Origin: Cystobacter ferrugineus
Lineage (GTDB): Bacteria; Myxococcota; Myxococcia; Myxococcales; Myxococcaceae
Length of the DNA stretch: 64,000 bases
NCBI RefSeq assembly: GCF_001887355.1
Contig: NZ_MPIN01000009.1
Span: 434,001-498,000 of the forward strand
Direction: 5' to 3'
The position numbers and the translations under genes are program-made. Shown here one piece after another: positions 31,892-41,249 of the stretch. The notes below the pieces were generated by a model that was not told the DNA's origin, did no database searches, and worked only from the letters and a program-made list of their open reading frames with translations. Position 1 is the first letter of the stretch; each line of letters begins with the position of its first letter.

Positions 31892-33635
31892 CGACGGACA
31901 GGCCCAGGCCCACGTTGCTCCACACGTCCTTGGTGGTGAAGAAGGGCTCGAAGACGCGCGAGCGGTGCTCCGGAGCAATCCCCTTGCCCGTGTCCTCCAC
32001 CTCGAAGAAGCCCTGCCCGTCGCGCTCCCCGGTGCGCAACGTGAGCCGGCGCTGCTCGGACTTCATCATCGCCGTGCGCGCGTTGGACACCAGCGCCAGC
32101 ACCACCTGCGACAGGTGCCCTGGATCCGCCCGCACCCGCACGGGCGGGCTCGCCAGCTCCAGGGAGAGCTGGATGCCCTCCGCTTGAACCTGGTTCTCCG
32201 TGAGCGAGAGCGCGTCGCGCAGCACGACCCCCAGGTCCACCGGGCGGAACTCGGGCCGCGCGCGTTGCTGGGAGAAGCGCAGCAGGTTCTGGGTGATGTC
32301 CTTGCACCGCTTGGCGCTCTGCTCGATCTTGCGCAGCGTCTCGAAGTCCGGGTCCTTCTCGCCGCGCTCGAGCATCATCAACTGCGTGTTGCCGAGGATG
32401 CCGGCCAGGGGGTTGTTGATCTCATGCGCCACGCCAGCGCCGAGCTGGCCCACCGCCGCGAGCTTCTGCGCCTCGAGCAACTGGCTCTGCGCCGTCTTCA
32501 ACTCCGCGGTGGCCTCGTCCACGCGGACCTTGAGATCGTCGTTCCAGCGCAGCAACCGCTCCCGGGCGCGCTCCAGCTCGCCGCCCATGGCATTGAAGGT
32601 GGAGGCCAGATCGCTCAGCTCGTCATCACCGTCCACCTGGACGCGCTGGTGCAGCTCGCCCCGGCTGAACGCCTCGGCGCCGGACACCACGCGGGCCAGC
32701 CGGCGGTTGAGCCGGCGGGTGAAGAGCGCCCCCACGCCGAGCAGCACCGCGAAGGCCCCCAGGATGAACAGCAGCACCGTGCGGCGCATGGCGCGCACCG
32801 GCGTCAGCGCGGACGCCTCGTCCAGGGACACCACCACCGCGAAGTCGGGCACCTGGGGCACCCGCGCGGTGCTCACCCTCAGGGCGAGCGGCTCCACCCG
32901 GAAGCTCCGTCCCGCCGTGCCGCCCGCCTCCAATGGCGAGGCCAGCGCCGGCTCCAACGTCTGCATGCGCCGTCCGGGCTGGGAGCTGAGCAGGATGCGT
33001 CTGGCCGGCACCTCCACCAGCTCGATCCGTCCGAGCTCGGGCCGCGCGCGCCGCGACAGGAGCGACTCCAGCTCGGAGAAGACGACCTCGGCGAGCGCGA
33101 AGGAGGAGTTCTCACCATCGGCGAGCTTCACCGCCATGGCCATCGCCGCCTGACCGGAGGGCCGGTGCGCGTAGACACCGCCCAGGAAGACCTGGCCCCG
33201 GCTCGCCAGGCGCAGCGAGCGCACCGGCACGGCCTGGGCGAGCGCCAGCGCCGCGGTGGGCTCGAAGTCCGGATGATCGTTCTTTCCCTCCGCCTGGAAG
33301 AGCGGCGCCCCCTGGGGTTTGCCCTCCGCGTCGACCACCAGCACCGCGCTCACCGCGTAGGACTGCCCGTAGAGCAGCCTCAGCCCACCCTCGAACTCCG
33401 CGGGGGTGACGTGCTCCCAGTCGATGAGTCCCGCCGAACGTCCGAGCGCCTCCGCCGTCTTCATCAGCTCTCCGGAGAGGGCCTCGGCGGTGGTCTCGGC
33501 GATGAGGCCCTGCTCGGAGACGATGCGGCGGGTCAGCTCCGACTCGGCTTCCGACAGCAGCGAGAAGCCCACGGCCACCAGGGGCAGCACCGTGGCGGCG
33601 AGCATGAAGAGGACGAGTTGCTGGTAGAGCCTCAT
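31797..33635 (-). CDS. membrane sensor histidine kinase (Cache-HAMP-HisKA-HATPase)
   Basis: A 612-aa protein with two transmembrane helices (about 8-26 and 283-303) around a periplasmic Cache-like sensor domain of 250 residues. A HAMP domain (about 305-358), a coiled coil, a HisKA helix with His in GVAHEINNPLAGI (about 400) and a HATPase domain (FEVEDTGKGI, VGLGLSVAWRV) follow. The N-box is VSNARTA. The kinase should be active. The start ATG overlaps the stop of the upstream hybrid kinase gene (ATGA), so the two are coupled and may signal together. Its last 31 codons lie in the direct repeat of the toxin island. Confidence 0.92.
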   Translation of the reverse strand: MRLYQQLVLFMLAATVLPLVAVGFSLLSEAESELTRRIVSEQGLIAETTAEALSGELMKTAEALGRSAGLIDWEHVTPAEFEGGLRLLYGQSYAVSAVLVVDAEGKPQGAPLFQAEGKNDHPDFEPTAALALAQAVPVRSLRLASRGQVFLGGVYAHRPSGQAAMAMAVKLADGENSSFALAEVVFSELESLLSRRARPELGRIELVEVPARRILLSSQPGRRMQTLEPALASPLEAGGTAGRSFRVEPLALRVSTARVPQVPDFAVVVSLDEASALTPVRAMRRTVLLFILGAFAVLLGVGALFTRRLNRRLARVVSGAEAFSRGELHQRVQVDGDDELSDLASTFNAMGGELERARERLLRWNDDLKVRVDEATAELKTAQSQLLEAQKLAAVGQLGAGVAHEINNPLAGILGNTQLMMLERGEKDPDFETLRKIEQSAKRCKDITQNLLRFSQQRARPEFRPVDLGVVLRDALSLTENQVQAEGIQLSLELASPPVRVRADPGHLSQVVLALVSNARTAMMKSEQRRLTLRTGERDGQGFFEVEDTGKGIAPEHRSRVFEPFFTTKDVWSNVGLGLSVAWRVVSEAGGTIELRTEVGQGTCFTVWLPKA

Positions 33636-36600
33636 CCCAAGCTCGCCCGCACGAAGGCCTGTTCGCGGTCACTGCGCAGGTAGACCGAGCCCGGGATGGC
33701 CTTGGCGCGCTTCTTCAGGTCCGAGGCCCGCCGCGCCAGCTCCGTCAGCGCCTGGCCGGGCACGCTGTCGCTGAGCACCGCCACCACCGACACGCTCATG
33801 ATGGGACAGCGGCGCGTGTCGCCGTAGCGCCCCTGCGTCTCGATGTAGCCGCGCTCCCGGTCCTGCTTGTCGTAGTAGAGCGGGATGAGCCGATCGAAGA
33901 CCTCGAGCGCGCGCTGACACACCCGGTCCACGCTCTCGGCGGAGGTGACGAAGACGAAGTCATCGCCCGTCATGTGCCCGAGGAAGTCGCCGGGCAGTCC
34001 CTCGCGGGCGAGCACCTCGCGCAGGAGATCTCCCGTCTGGCGGATGACGCCGTCGGCCTTCGCCAGGCCGTAGTAGTCCTGGTAGGCCTTGAGGTGATCC
34101 AGATCCAGGTAGCAGTAGGCGAACGGAGTGCCCTCGGCGGAGCGGCGTTGGATCTCCCGCTCGATGGCGCCCGGGCCGGGCAGTTGCGTGGTGGGCGAGG
34201 CACCGCGCTCGCGCTGCTTGCGGCGCAGCACCGCCTCCACGCGCGAGCTGAGCATCAACGCGTCGAAGGGCCTGGAGAGCACGTCATCGGCGCCGCGCTT
34301 CAGGGCGCGCACCTTGACGGTCGTGTCGGCCGAGGGGGCGAGGAAGAGCACGGAGATGGAGCCGCTGGCGCGCTCGGCCTTGATCTCCTCGAGGAAGTGG
34401 TAGCCGTCCCCATCGGGCAGTTGCGCGTTGAGCAGCAGCACGTCCGGGCGGTACTCGCCCAGGGCGCGGTGCGCGAGCGCCAGGGAGGAGGCCACGCGCA
34501 CCTCGTAGCCGAAGCCGCCGAGCGCCTCGTGGCAGAGCGAGGCCATCTTCTCGTCGGCATCCGCGAGGAGCACACGCCCCTGGGACTTGCCGGTGCGTCC
34601 GAGCACGAGCGAGTCCGCGGTGGCCACCAGGCTCTCGGCGCTCAAGGGCATGGACAGGAAGGCATCCGCTCCGGCCCGGAAGGCGCGCGGGCGCTCGTCG
34701 AAGGCGGAGAGGATGAGCACGGGCAGCATGCGCGTGCGCGGATCCTGCCGGAGCAGCTCCGTGAGCCGCATCCCATCGATGACGGGCAGCCGGGCATCCA
34801 CGAGCATCGCGTCCGGCGGCCGGGGGCGCGCGAGCGACAAGGCCTCCTCGGCATTGGGCACGATGCGCACCGCGTAGCCGCGCGCGCGCAGCAGCGCCTT
34901 GGTGATGACGGCGATGTTCGGGTCGGACTCCACGAGCACCAGGTGGCCGCGCGGCGCGGTGTCCTGCTTGCGCGGAGGGTCCATCCCCTCGGGCCGGGGC
35001 GGCTCGGTGACGGGCTCCAGGGGGAACACCGCGATGAAGCGCACCCCATCCGTGCACGGCTCGCTCCAGATTTGGCCGCCGTGCGCCTGCACGATGTTGC
35101 GGCAGATGGCGAGCCCCAGCCCCGTGCCACGCACGGTGCGGTTGGCCTGGGTGCGCGCCTGCTCGAAGCGGTCGAAGATGCGCTCCAGGTTCTCCTCGGA
35201 GATGGGCTCGCCGCTGTTCCAGCACGACAGGGCGAAGTAGCCGGGCACCGCCGAGGTGCTCTTGAGCGCCAGCCGCATCTGGCCGCCCTCGGGGGTGAAC
35301 TTGGCGGCGTTGGTGAGCAGGTTGTTGAGCACCTGGGTGATGCGGTTGGGATCCACCTGGGCGCGCTGGCCATGTTGCGGCAGGGCGGTGGTCATCGTCA
35401 CGCGGCGGGCCAGGAAGGCCGGGCCGTACTTCTCCACCGCGCGGCGCACCAGCTCGTCCACGTGCGTCCACTCGAAGTTCATCCGCAGCCGGCCCTTGGC
35501 GAACTTGGCCAGGTCCAGCAAGTCATCCACGATGGCGTTGAGCTTCTCCGTCGAGTCGCGCGCGAGCATCAGGTAGCGCCGCTGCTTCTCGTTCATGTCC
35601 GTGGTGAGGAAGTTGAGCACCAGGTCCAACGAGCCGGAGATGGAGGTGAGGGGCGTGCGCAGCTCGTGGCTCACCATGTGGACGAACTCGTCCTTGCGCT
35701 CCTCGAGCTGCTTCTGCTCGGTGACGTCGCGCAGCACCACGCACACGCCGCGCAGCGCGCCCCGTGCGTCGTGCACCGGCGTCACCGTGGTGTGGATGGT
35801 GCTCGCATCCAGCGTGAGCTCCTCGCGCAGCACCTGGGTGCTGCCCGCCTGCCAGCCGTGCACCAGCTCGAAGGGGTCGAACCCGAGCTTCTCGCGCAGC
35901 CGCCGTCCCGCGTCCTGGGGGGCGCCCTCCTCGAGCATCAGCAGGCGGCGCGCGGCGGGGTTGAGCACCACCACCTCGTTCTTCTCGTCGGTGAGCAGCA
36001 CGCCATCGGCCATGGAATGCACCATGCGCTCGATGAGCTGGCGCGACGCCTCCTCGGAGACGCGCAGGGCCTGGATGGCGGCGGCCGTCTGGTTGGCCAG
36101 CGTGTCCAGCAGCACGCCGTCCTCCTCGGAGTAGGCGTGCGCGCGCTGGGAGAAGAGCGACAGCAGCCCCACCGGACGGCCCTCGGCGGTGAGCGCCACG
36201 GTGAGCTGACTGCCCCAGACAACGGGAGCGGCGGTGTCCGGGGACGTGGTGCCCTCGACGTGGGTGATGACGCGGTCCTCGGACAACATCAGCCCCGAGC
36301 GCGTGCTCCAGGCGCCCAGCATGGACTCCTTGACGCCGAGCAGGGCCTGCTCGCCCATGGCCAGTCCCTGGCAGCGCAGGCGCAGGGTGGCCGTGCGATC
36401 CCACCCCACCGCGATGAGCGCCGCGCCACAGTCGTACGGCAGCACGCGCGACACCGCCACGAGCACCCGGTCGATGATGACGTCGTAGTCGAGCGGCTCC
36501 CCGGCGCTCGCGCGGCTCACCTTGTAGAGCACGTCGAGCGCCTCGACGCGCTGGTGGAGCTGGCGCAGGAGCCGCTCCTTGTCGCGCCGCAGCTGGGTGT

Positions 36601-36967
36601 AGTCCACCGCGTTCTTCACGGTGAAGACCAGGTCGTTCAGGTCCCATGGCTTGGTGATGTAGCGGTAGACCTGCCCCCGGTTGATGGCGGCGATGATGTC
36701 CTCGGGGTTCGTGTAGCCGGTGAGCAGCAGGGCCGTGACGTCGATGCCCTCGGCGCGCGCGGCCGTCACCAGTTCGATGCCCGTCATCTCCGGCATGCGC
36801 TGGTCGGTGATGAGCACGTCCACGGGGTGGCGCCGCAGCAGCTCCAGGGCCTCGCGACCCGAGGAGGCCGAGAGCACCTGGTAGCGCTTGTGGAACAAGC
36901 GCTGGAGGAGATCGATGACATCCGGCTCGTCATCGACCAACAGCAGGGTATGTCGGGTGTCGGACAC
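33632..36967 (-). CDS. hybrid kinase REC-GAF-PAS-HisKA-HATPase-REC-REC-GGDEF
   Basis: A 1111-aa cytoplasmic protein. REC1 (1-125; Asp in [10 protein letters not shown], Lys in ITKPWD); GAF (about 145-310); PAS (about 315-430); HisKA with [13 protein letters not shown] (about 440); HATPase with [10 protein letters not shown] and [14 protein letters not shown]2 (about 675-790) has [13 protein letters not shown]3 (about 800-920) has Asn in place of the phospho-acceptor Asp ([12 protein letters not shown]) and SRPF where KPF is expected. The last domain is GGDEF-like, but its signature is TGDDF, so cyclase activity is doubtful. It is divergent from lexA and overlaps the next kinase gene by four bases. 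Confidence 0.92.
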   Translation of the reverse strand: MSDTRHTLLLVDDEPDVIDLLQRLFHKRYQVLSASSGREALELLRRHPVDVLITDQRMPEMTGIELVTAARAEGIDVTALLLTGYTNPEDIIAAINRGQVYRYITKPWDLNDLVFTVKNAVDYTQLRRDKERLLRQLHQRVEALDVLYKVSRASAGEPLDYDVIIDRVLVAVSRVLPYDCGAALIAVGWDRTATLRLRCQGLAMGEQALLGVKESMLGAWSTRSGLMLSEDRVITHVEGTTSPDTAAPVVWGSQLTVALTAEGRPVGLLSLFSQRAHAYSEEDGVLLDTLANQTAAAIQALRVSEEASRQLIERMVHSMADGVLLTDEKNEVVVLNPAARRLLMLEEGAPQDAGRRLREKLGFDPFELVHGWQAGSTQVLREELTLDASTIHTTVTPVHDARGALRGVCVVLRDVTEQKQLEERKDEFVHMVSHELRTPLTSISGSLDLVLNFLTTDMNEKQRRYLMLARDSTEKLNAIVDDLLDLAKFAKGRLRMNFEWTHVDELVRRAVEKYGPAFLARRVTMTTALPQHGQRAQVDPNRITQVLNNLLTNAAKFTPEGGQMRLALKSTSAVPGYFALSCWNSGEPISEENLERIFDRFEQARTQANRTVRGTGLGLAICRNIVQAHGGQIWSEPCTDGVRFIAVFPLEPVTEPPRPEGMDPPRKQDTAPRGHLVLVESDPNIAVITKALLRARGYAVRIVPNAEEALSLARPRPPDAMLVDARLPVIDGMRLTELLRQDPRTRMLPVLILSAFDERPRAFRAGADAFLSMPLSAESLVATADSLVLGRTGKSQGRVLLADADEKMASLCHEALGGFGYEVRVASSLALAHRALGEYRPDVLLLNAQLPDGDGYHFLEEIKAERASGSISVLFLAPSADTTVKVRALKRGADDVLSRPFDALMLSSRVEAVLRRKQRERGASPTTQLPGPGAIEREIQRRSAEGTPFAYCYLDLDHLKAYQDYYGLAKADGVIRQTGDLLREVLAREGLPGDFLGHMTGDDFVFVTSAESVDRVCQRALEVFDRLIPLYYDKQDRERGYIETQGRYGDTRRCPIMSVSVVAVLSDSVPGQALTELARRASDLKKRAKAIPGSVYLRSDREQAFVRASLG

Positions 36968-37049
36968 GGTTGGCCGAGTCTACGCCCAGCCGGGGTGCCC
37001 CCTCAGCATCCGTCCTCGGGGGGTCTCGGGGCCCTTGAACGCATTGACT

Positions 37050-37066
37050 CTATACGTATGTTCAGG
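37050..37066 (+). promoter_or_regulatory. LexA operator (SOS box)
   Basis: CTATACGTATGTTCAGG fits the Myxococcus LexA motif CTRHAMRYBYGTTCAGS, as I recall it, at 16 of 17 positions. It lies 61 bases upstream of the lexA start and overlaps a possible -10 element (TATACGTAT), so LexA should repress its own gene. Confidence 0.75.
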
Positions 37067-37127
37067 GAGCATTGGGACTGAAAGCCTGTTTCGCAGGTGG
37101 GTTGCCCACCAGCCGAGGGAGCTGGGC

Positions 37128-37790
37128 ATGGAAGAGCTGACCGAACGTCAACGGGAGATCCTCGCCTTCATCGTGAAGGAGACCGAGTCGCGGGGCTTCC
37201 CGCCGACCATCCGGGAGATCGGCGAGGAGATGGACATCCGCTCGACCAACGGGGTGAACGATCACCTCAAGGCGCTCGAGCGCAAGGGCTACCTCAACCG
37301 GGGCGAGCAGCAGAGCCGCTCGCTGGTGCCCACCAAACGGGCGCGCCTGTTGTTGGGACTGGGAGTGAAGAAGGAGTCGGGGATGGTGGAAGTCCCCCTG
37401 CTCGGCAAGGTGGCCGCCGGCGCTCCCCTGCTCGCCCAGGAGAACGCGGAGGACTCGGTCCGCATCGACAGCTTCCTGTTGGGGGGCAACGGGCGCGAGG
37501 TGTTCGCGCTCCGGGTCAAGGGCCAGTCGATGATCGAAGACGGCATCTTCGACGGGGACTACCTCTTCGTGCGCAAGACGGCACAGGCGCAGCCCGGCGA
37601 CATCGTGGTGGCGCTCATCGAGGACGAGGCCACGGTCAAGCGCTTCTACCCCGAGGGCGAGCGCATCCGCTTCCAGCCGGCCAACGCCACCATGCAGCCC
37701 ATCTACGTGAACCGGGCGGACTTCCGCTCCACCATGATCCTCGGCCAGGTGGTGGGCGTGTACCGCAAGCTGCCGGGCGGCAAGAACTGA
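37128..37790 (+). CDS. lexA: LexA repressor
   Basis: A 220-aa protein. The N-terminal winged helix (1-70) starts [19 protein letters not shown] and has the recognition helix in [17 protein letters not shown]. The cleavage site is Ala-Gly in [10 protein letters not shown], and the Ser-Lys dyad is in [10 protein letters not shown] and DEATVKRFY. It represses DNA-damage genes and is inactivated by RecA-stimulated self-cleavage. The start at 37128 gives the usual family N-terminus. Regulation is probably autogenous through the box at 37050-37066. Confidence 0.96.
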   Translation: MEELTERQREILAFIVKETESRGFPPTIREIGEEMDIRSTNGVNDHLKALERKGYLNRGEQQSRSLVPTKRARLLLGLGVKKESGMVEVPLLGKVAAGAPLLAQENAEDSVRIDSFLLGGNGREVFALRVKGQSMIEDGIFDGDYLFVRKTAQAQPGDIVVALIEDEATVKRFYPEGERIRFQPANATMQPIYVNRADFRSTMILGQVVGVYRKLPGGKN

Positions 37791-37971
37791 GCGCTCCCCT
37801 GCCCGGAAGGCATGGTCCGTTTTTCGCGTCTTGCGCGGATCGTGCCTACCTTGGGTGGAGAGAGGAGACGGAGGCCACGCCGTGTCGCCTGATGACCAGG
37901 CGGGCGGGGTTCACCGGGACGCACCGCGGGAGCCTTGAATTCCCGAAGCGGAAGGTCCGTATCAGAACGCC

Positions 37972-38664
37972 ATGACGTTTCGTCCGCTCCTGCTGGCCTG
38001 CCTGCTGGGCGTGTCCTTCGCCTCTCCCGTGCTGGCGGCGCCCCAGGCGCCCGCGAAGCCCGCCGCGTCCAGCACCGTCGCGAAGAAGTCCACGAAGAAG
38101 TCCGCGACGAAGTCCACGCCCGCGAAGACGAAGCGCAAGGCCGTGAGGCCCTCCCGGGGCCGACGGGTGGCCCAGCGGGCCGCGGGCCTGGTGGGCGCGT
38201 CGTTGGCCCGGCACCGCGTGCCGGATGACTGTTCGGGACTCGTGCGGCTCGCCTATCAGTCCGTGGGGGTGGAGCTGCTCTCGCACGGCACCCGCCCGGG
38301 AGAGAACGCGGCGAGCGCCATGTACCGGCGCGCCCAGGCCAAGGGCGCCCTGCACCGCAAGACGCCCCAGCCCGGCGACATCATCTTCTTCCGCGAGACG
38401 TATGACCGCAACCGCGATGGCCTGCGCAACGACGGGGTGACGCACGTGGGCGTCATCGAGTCGGTGGCGCGCGACGGCACCGTCGTCTTCGTGCACCGGG
38501 GTGGCAAGGGCGTGGGACGGGCGCGGATGAACCTGCGCCATGCCGGGCACCAGGGCGCGGGGGGACGCGTCCTCAACGACTACATCCGCAAGGCGGAACA
38601 GGGCGAGCGCGCGCGCCTCACGAGCGAGCTGTTCGTCGGGTACGCGTCTGCCACGCGCCTTTGA
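37972..38664 (+). CDS. NlpC/P60-family cell-wall hydrolase
   Basis: A 230-aa protein with a Sec signal peptide (about 1-22, PVLAAP). A very Lys/Ala/Ser-rich tether (about 25-65: KKSTKKSATKS) precedes an NlpC/P60 domain (about 68-205). The catalytic Cys is in PDDCSGLVRLAY, the His in THVGVIES, and the third polar residue is His in VFVHRG. It should cleave peptidoglycan stem peptides. The basic tether probably binds wall polymers. It is 181 bases after lexA and 149 bases before the graspetide precursor gene on the same strand; a functional link to the latter is not evident. Confidence 0.88.
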   Translation: MTFRPLLLACLLGVSFASPVLAAPQAPAKPAASSTVAKKSTKKSATKSTPAKTKRKAVRPSRGRRVAQRAAGLVGASLARHRVPDDCSGLVRLAYQSVGVELLSHGTRPGENAASAMYRRAQAKGALHRKTPQPGDIIFFRETYDRNRDGLRNDGVTHVGVIESVARDGTVVFVHRGGKGVGRARMNLRHAGHQGAGGRVLNDYIRKAEQGERARLTSELFVGYASATRL

Positions 38665-38813
38665 GACTTCACACACCCCTTGTTGAGCAGACGGCTATCC
38701 GGGCGGGAGAGCAGGTGAAAACCGGGGAGTGACTTTCCCCGCGTCACATCGGGTTCCTTCTTCATCCACCCAAGCGGGCAAGTCAGTTCCCGCTCAACCC
38801 AGGGAGGCAGGCC

Positions 38814-38981
38814 ATGAAGCAGGAGACGAATCGGAAACCCTTCTTCGCGCGGTTGCTCGAGGGCCAGGGAAGGAAGCCCCCCAACGGCGAACAACCCACG
38901 ACGCGGAAGTACCCCTCGGACAATGACGAGGAGGACACGCTGAAGTTCCCCTCGGACTTCGAGGATGTCGGAGGGGCGTGA
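38814..38981 (+). CDS. microviridin-type graspetide (omega-ester peptide) precursor
   Basis: A 55-aa peptide with an excellent ribosome site (AGGGAGG, six bases before the ATG). The leader has PFFARLLEGQ at residues 9-18, matching the PFFARFL helix of microviridin leaders, the docking site for the ATP-grasp ligases. The C-terminal part has two core motifs: TRKYPSDNDE (30-39) and TLKFPSDFED (42-51). Both fit TxK(Y/F)PSDx(D/E)(D/E), in which Thr/Ser form esters and Lys an amide with the acidic side chains. The product would be a caged protease-inhibitor-like peptide with two ring systems. No ATP-grasp ligase or exporter lies within the window, so maturation must be encoded elsewhere. Confidence 0.9.
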   Translation: MKQETNRKPFFARLLEGQGRKPPNGEQPTTRKYPSDNDEEDTLKFPSDFEDVGGA

Positions 38982-38990
38982 GCCCCGTCC

Positions 38991-40130
38991 TCAGGGGCAC
39001 TTCTGGGGCGTTCCCCCATCCCCCGCGAGGCGCGCGCACGCGGCGCGCACCACGGCCTCGTCCTTCAACTCCCGGGCGAGCGCCGCGGTGCGCCGCTGCA
39101 GCTCCGCGTCCCGGGCATGGTCCGGCTCGGCGCTCAGGTTGGTGAGGATGCGCAGGGCATCCGGCTTGCGCCCGAGCGTCGAGAGCAGCTCCGCCAGCTC
39201 CATGAGCTCACGCACGTCCGAGCCCGACACCGTCTCGAGCGCCTTGCCCAGCTCCTCCTCCGCCGCCTCGCGCTCGCCGCGGCCCAGGTGGATGCGCGCG
39301 ATGGCCACGTGGATGATGGCCCGATCCTTCACACGCAGGGACTCGCGGTAGGCCGCGAGCGCATCGCCCGGCTTGTCCAGGCGCGTATAGATTTCCCCAA
39401 CGAGCTCCCACAACGTGGGATCCCTCGGTGACTGGCGCGCCGCCTCGCGGTAGGACTCGGCCGCGGGGAGCAGTTGTCCGGCGCGCACCTGCTCGTCTCC
39501 CAACGTCGAGAGCAGCGCCGGATCCCTCACGCCCTTGGGGCCCGTCCACTCCCCGAGCATCAACAGGGCCTCGGCGTGGCGCCCATCGGCGATGAACACC
39601 TCGGCGGCGCGCAGCACGAGCGGGGCCTTGCCCGCGTCGGGACTCGCCTCGGCCGCGAGCAGGAAGTGCTTCACGGCGGAGTCCTTGTCGCCGCGCTTGA
39701 GATCCAACTCCCCGAGCTGCTCCAGGGCGTTGAAGTCCCGGGGGTAGATGGCCAGGGCCTTGCGCAGGGCGCTCTGGGCCTCCTCGGTGTGACCGAGCTG
39801 GGCGTGGATGAAGCCCACCCGGCTCCAGTTGGTGGAGCGCTTGGGATCGCGCTGGAGGGCGAGCTGGAACTGGGCGAGCGCCTCGTGGAGCTTGCCCATG
39901 GACAGGTACACCTCGCCCATGGCGGCGGGCAGGCGGGGGTCGTCCGGGGACAGCTCCTTCATGGAGCCGAAGGAGGCCAGGGCCTGCTCGAAGTTGCCCT
40001 GGAGGTACTCGGTGGTGCCCTTGATGTAGTAGCCCTCCGCCCGCTCCTTGGGGCCGGGCTTGGGAGGGCCGTCCTCGCAGCCCGCGAGCAGGAGGACGAG
40101 CAGGGACAGGACGCACCAGCGCGGATGCAT
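38991..40130 (-). CDS. TPR-repeat lipoprotein
   Basis: A 379-aa protein with a lipoprotein signal peptide (LLVLLLAGC, Cys about 18). It is made almost wholly of tetratricopeptide repeats: about nine 34-residue units from residue 30 on, with the typical G-Y-A-P spacing (YYIKGTTEYLQGNFEQALAS, AMGEVYLSMGKLHEAL). It is anchored to a membrane facing the periplasm and probably acts as a protein-binding scaffold. It follows the outer-membrane protein gene by 19 bases on the same strand. It is tail-to-tail with the graspetide gene, with nine bases between the stops. Confidence 0.9.
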   Translation of the reverse strand: MHPRWCVLSLLVLLLAGCEDGPPKPGPKERAEGYYIKGTTEYLQGNFEQALASFGSMKELSPDDPRLPAAMGEVYLSMGKLHEALAQFQLALQRDPKRSTNWSRVGFIHAQLGHTEEAQSALRKALAIYPRDFNALEQLGELDLKRGDKDSAVKHFLLAAEASPDAGKAPLVLRAAEVFIADGRHAEALLMLGEWTGPKGVRDPALLSTLGDEQVRAGQLLPAAESYREAARQSPRDPTLWELVGEIYTRLDKPGDALAAYRESLRVKDRAIIHVAIARIHLGRGEREAAEEELGKALETVSGSDVRELMELAELLSTLGRKPDALRILTNLSAEPDHARDAELQRRTAALARELKDEAVVRAACARLAGDGGTPQKCP

Positions 40131-40149
40131 GGGAGGGTGGGCTCCAGGA

Positions 40150-41211
40150 TCAGAAGTGCCAGACGATGCCGAGGTTGAAATCGAGGTTGAGGCCACTGCC
40201 CAGCCCCCCATCCGCCAGGCCGAGCGTCGCCTGGGCGATGTTGGTGGAGGCCTCGAGCTGCACGCCGAGGCGGTTGAAGAAGAGATACTCGAGGCCCACG
40301 AAGCCGATGACGGTGGGCAGCGGGCCCGTCTGCCGGAAGATGCCGAACTCGCCGAAGGACAGCTGCACGCCCAGCCCCAGGCCCCAGTACGGGCGCAGGC
40401 GGTTCTCGATGCCGTGGTAGTGGCGCAGCCCGAGCACGCCGGGCACCACGTTGAGTCCACCCTTGGAGCCCGTCTGCGTGGTGGTGATGAAGGTGACGCC
40501 CAGCTGACCGAACACCACCCACTCGGGATGGAATTGGTAGCCGAGCTCCACGTCGCCGCCGGGGTTGAACGAGGAGAGGTTGAAGATGAGGCTGTTGATG
40601 CGCAAGCCGGCGAGGAACGAGCCCTGGCGCGGGCGGAGTTCCTCGGGCATGGGCGACGTGGCGCGGGCATTGGGGTCCGGCACGAGCGTGGCGAGGATCT
40701 GATCCGCCAGGGACACGGCGGCGCGAGGCAGCGCCTCGCGAGCGGCCACCTCGGCGCGGGGCCGGAGCAGCGCCTGCCCGCTCTCCGAGTCCACCAGGGT
40801 GGCGGTGAGCAGGAAACGCGAGCCGAAGGCATCGAGCCGGCCGGTGACGACGTAGCGGGCCTTGGTGGCGCGCGCGGCTTCCTGTTCACACGAGCCATCC
40901 GCGCAGGAGCCCGCGGTGCGCACGGCCTGGACATCCGACTCGGTGGATACCGCGAGGCGGGGCGACTCGGCGAGCCGGCTCGCCATGAGCGCCGTCAGGC
41001 CGGGGGCTTCCTCGCGTGTCTCCGTGTCGGCCTTGAGGGGCAGGAGCACGAGGCGCATGGGCGCCGGCGTCTCCCCCTCGGGGGCGGGAGGCGCCGGGGA
41101 CTCGGAGGCGGGCCGGGCGTGGACGGCCGGGGCGAGCAGGAGCAGGAGCAGCAGCGGCGAGAAACGGCACACGCGCGACACTCTAGTGCCAGACGCTCCC
41201 GGGTGGGGCAT
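40150..41211 (-). CDS. predicted outer-membrane protein with periplasmic N-domain
   Basis: About 353 aa. After a signal peptide (SPLLLLLLLAPAVHA) comes a periplasmic alpha/beta domain (about 50-190): RLVLLPLKADTETREEAPGL, DVQAVRTAGSCADGSCEQEA and KARYVVTGRLDAF. This matches the TolB-N-like or CsgG-like fold of lipoproteins that assemble on membranes. The C-terminal 150 residues alternate like a small beta-barrel and end NLDFNLGIVWHF with a terminal Phe. The start is uncertain: ATG 41211 is used; GTG 41181 begins right at the signal peptide, and GTG 41253 overlaps the NlpD stop in a GTGA junction. Confidence 0.82.
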   Translation of the reverse strand: MPHPGASGTRVSRVCRFSPLLLLLLLAPAVHARPASESPAPPAPEGETPAPMRLVLLPLKADTETREEAPGLTALMASRLAESPRLAVSTESDVQAVRTAGSCADGSCEQEAARATKARYVVTGRLDAFGSRFLLTATLVDSESGQALLRPRAEVAAREALPRAAVSLADQILATLVPDPNARATSPMPEELRPRQGSFLAGLRINSLIFNLSSFNPGGDVELGYQFHPEWVVFGQLGVTFITTTQTGSKGGLNVVPGVLGLRHYHGIENRLRPYWGLGLGVQLSFGEFGIFRQTGPLPTVIGFVGLEYLFFNRLGVQLEASTNIAQATLGLADGGLGSGLNLDFNLGIVWHF

Positions 41212-41249
41212 GGAGCGCGGAGCCCCGCTCGTTCGGTCCATCACCGGAC

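Noticed and set aside
33974-37081. 1035-codon open frame opposite the hybrid kinase
   Set aside because: Pure antisense shadow of 33632-36967; the real strand has clear domains along its entire length.
37972-40130. Graspetide maturation genes next to the precursor
   Set aside because: Neighbouring products are a cell-wall hydrolase and a TPR lipoprotein; no ATP-grasp motifs were found in any frame there.
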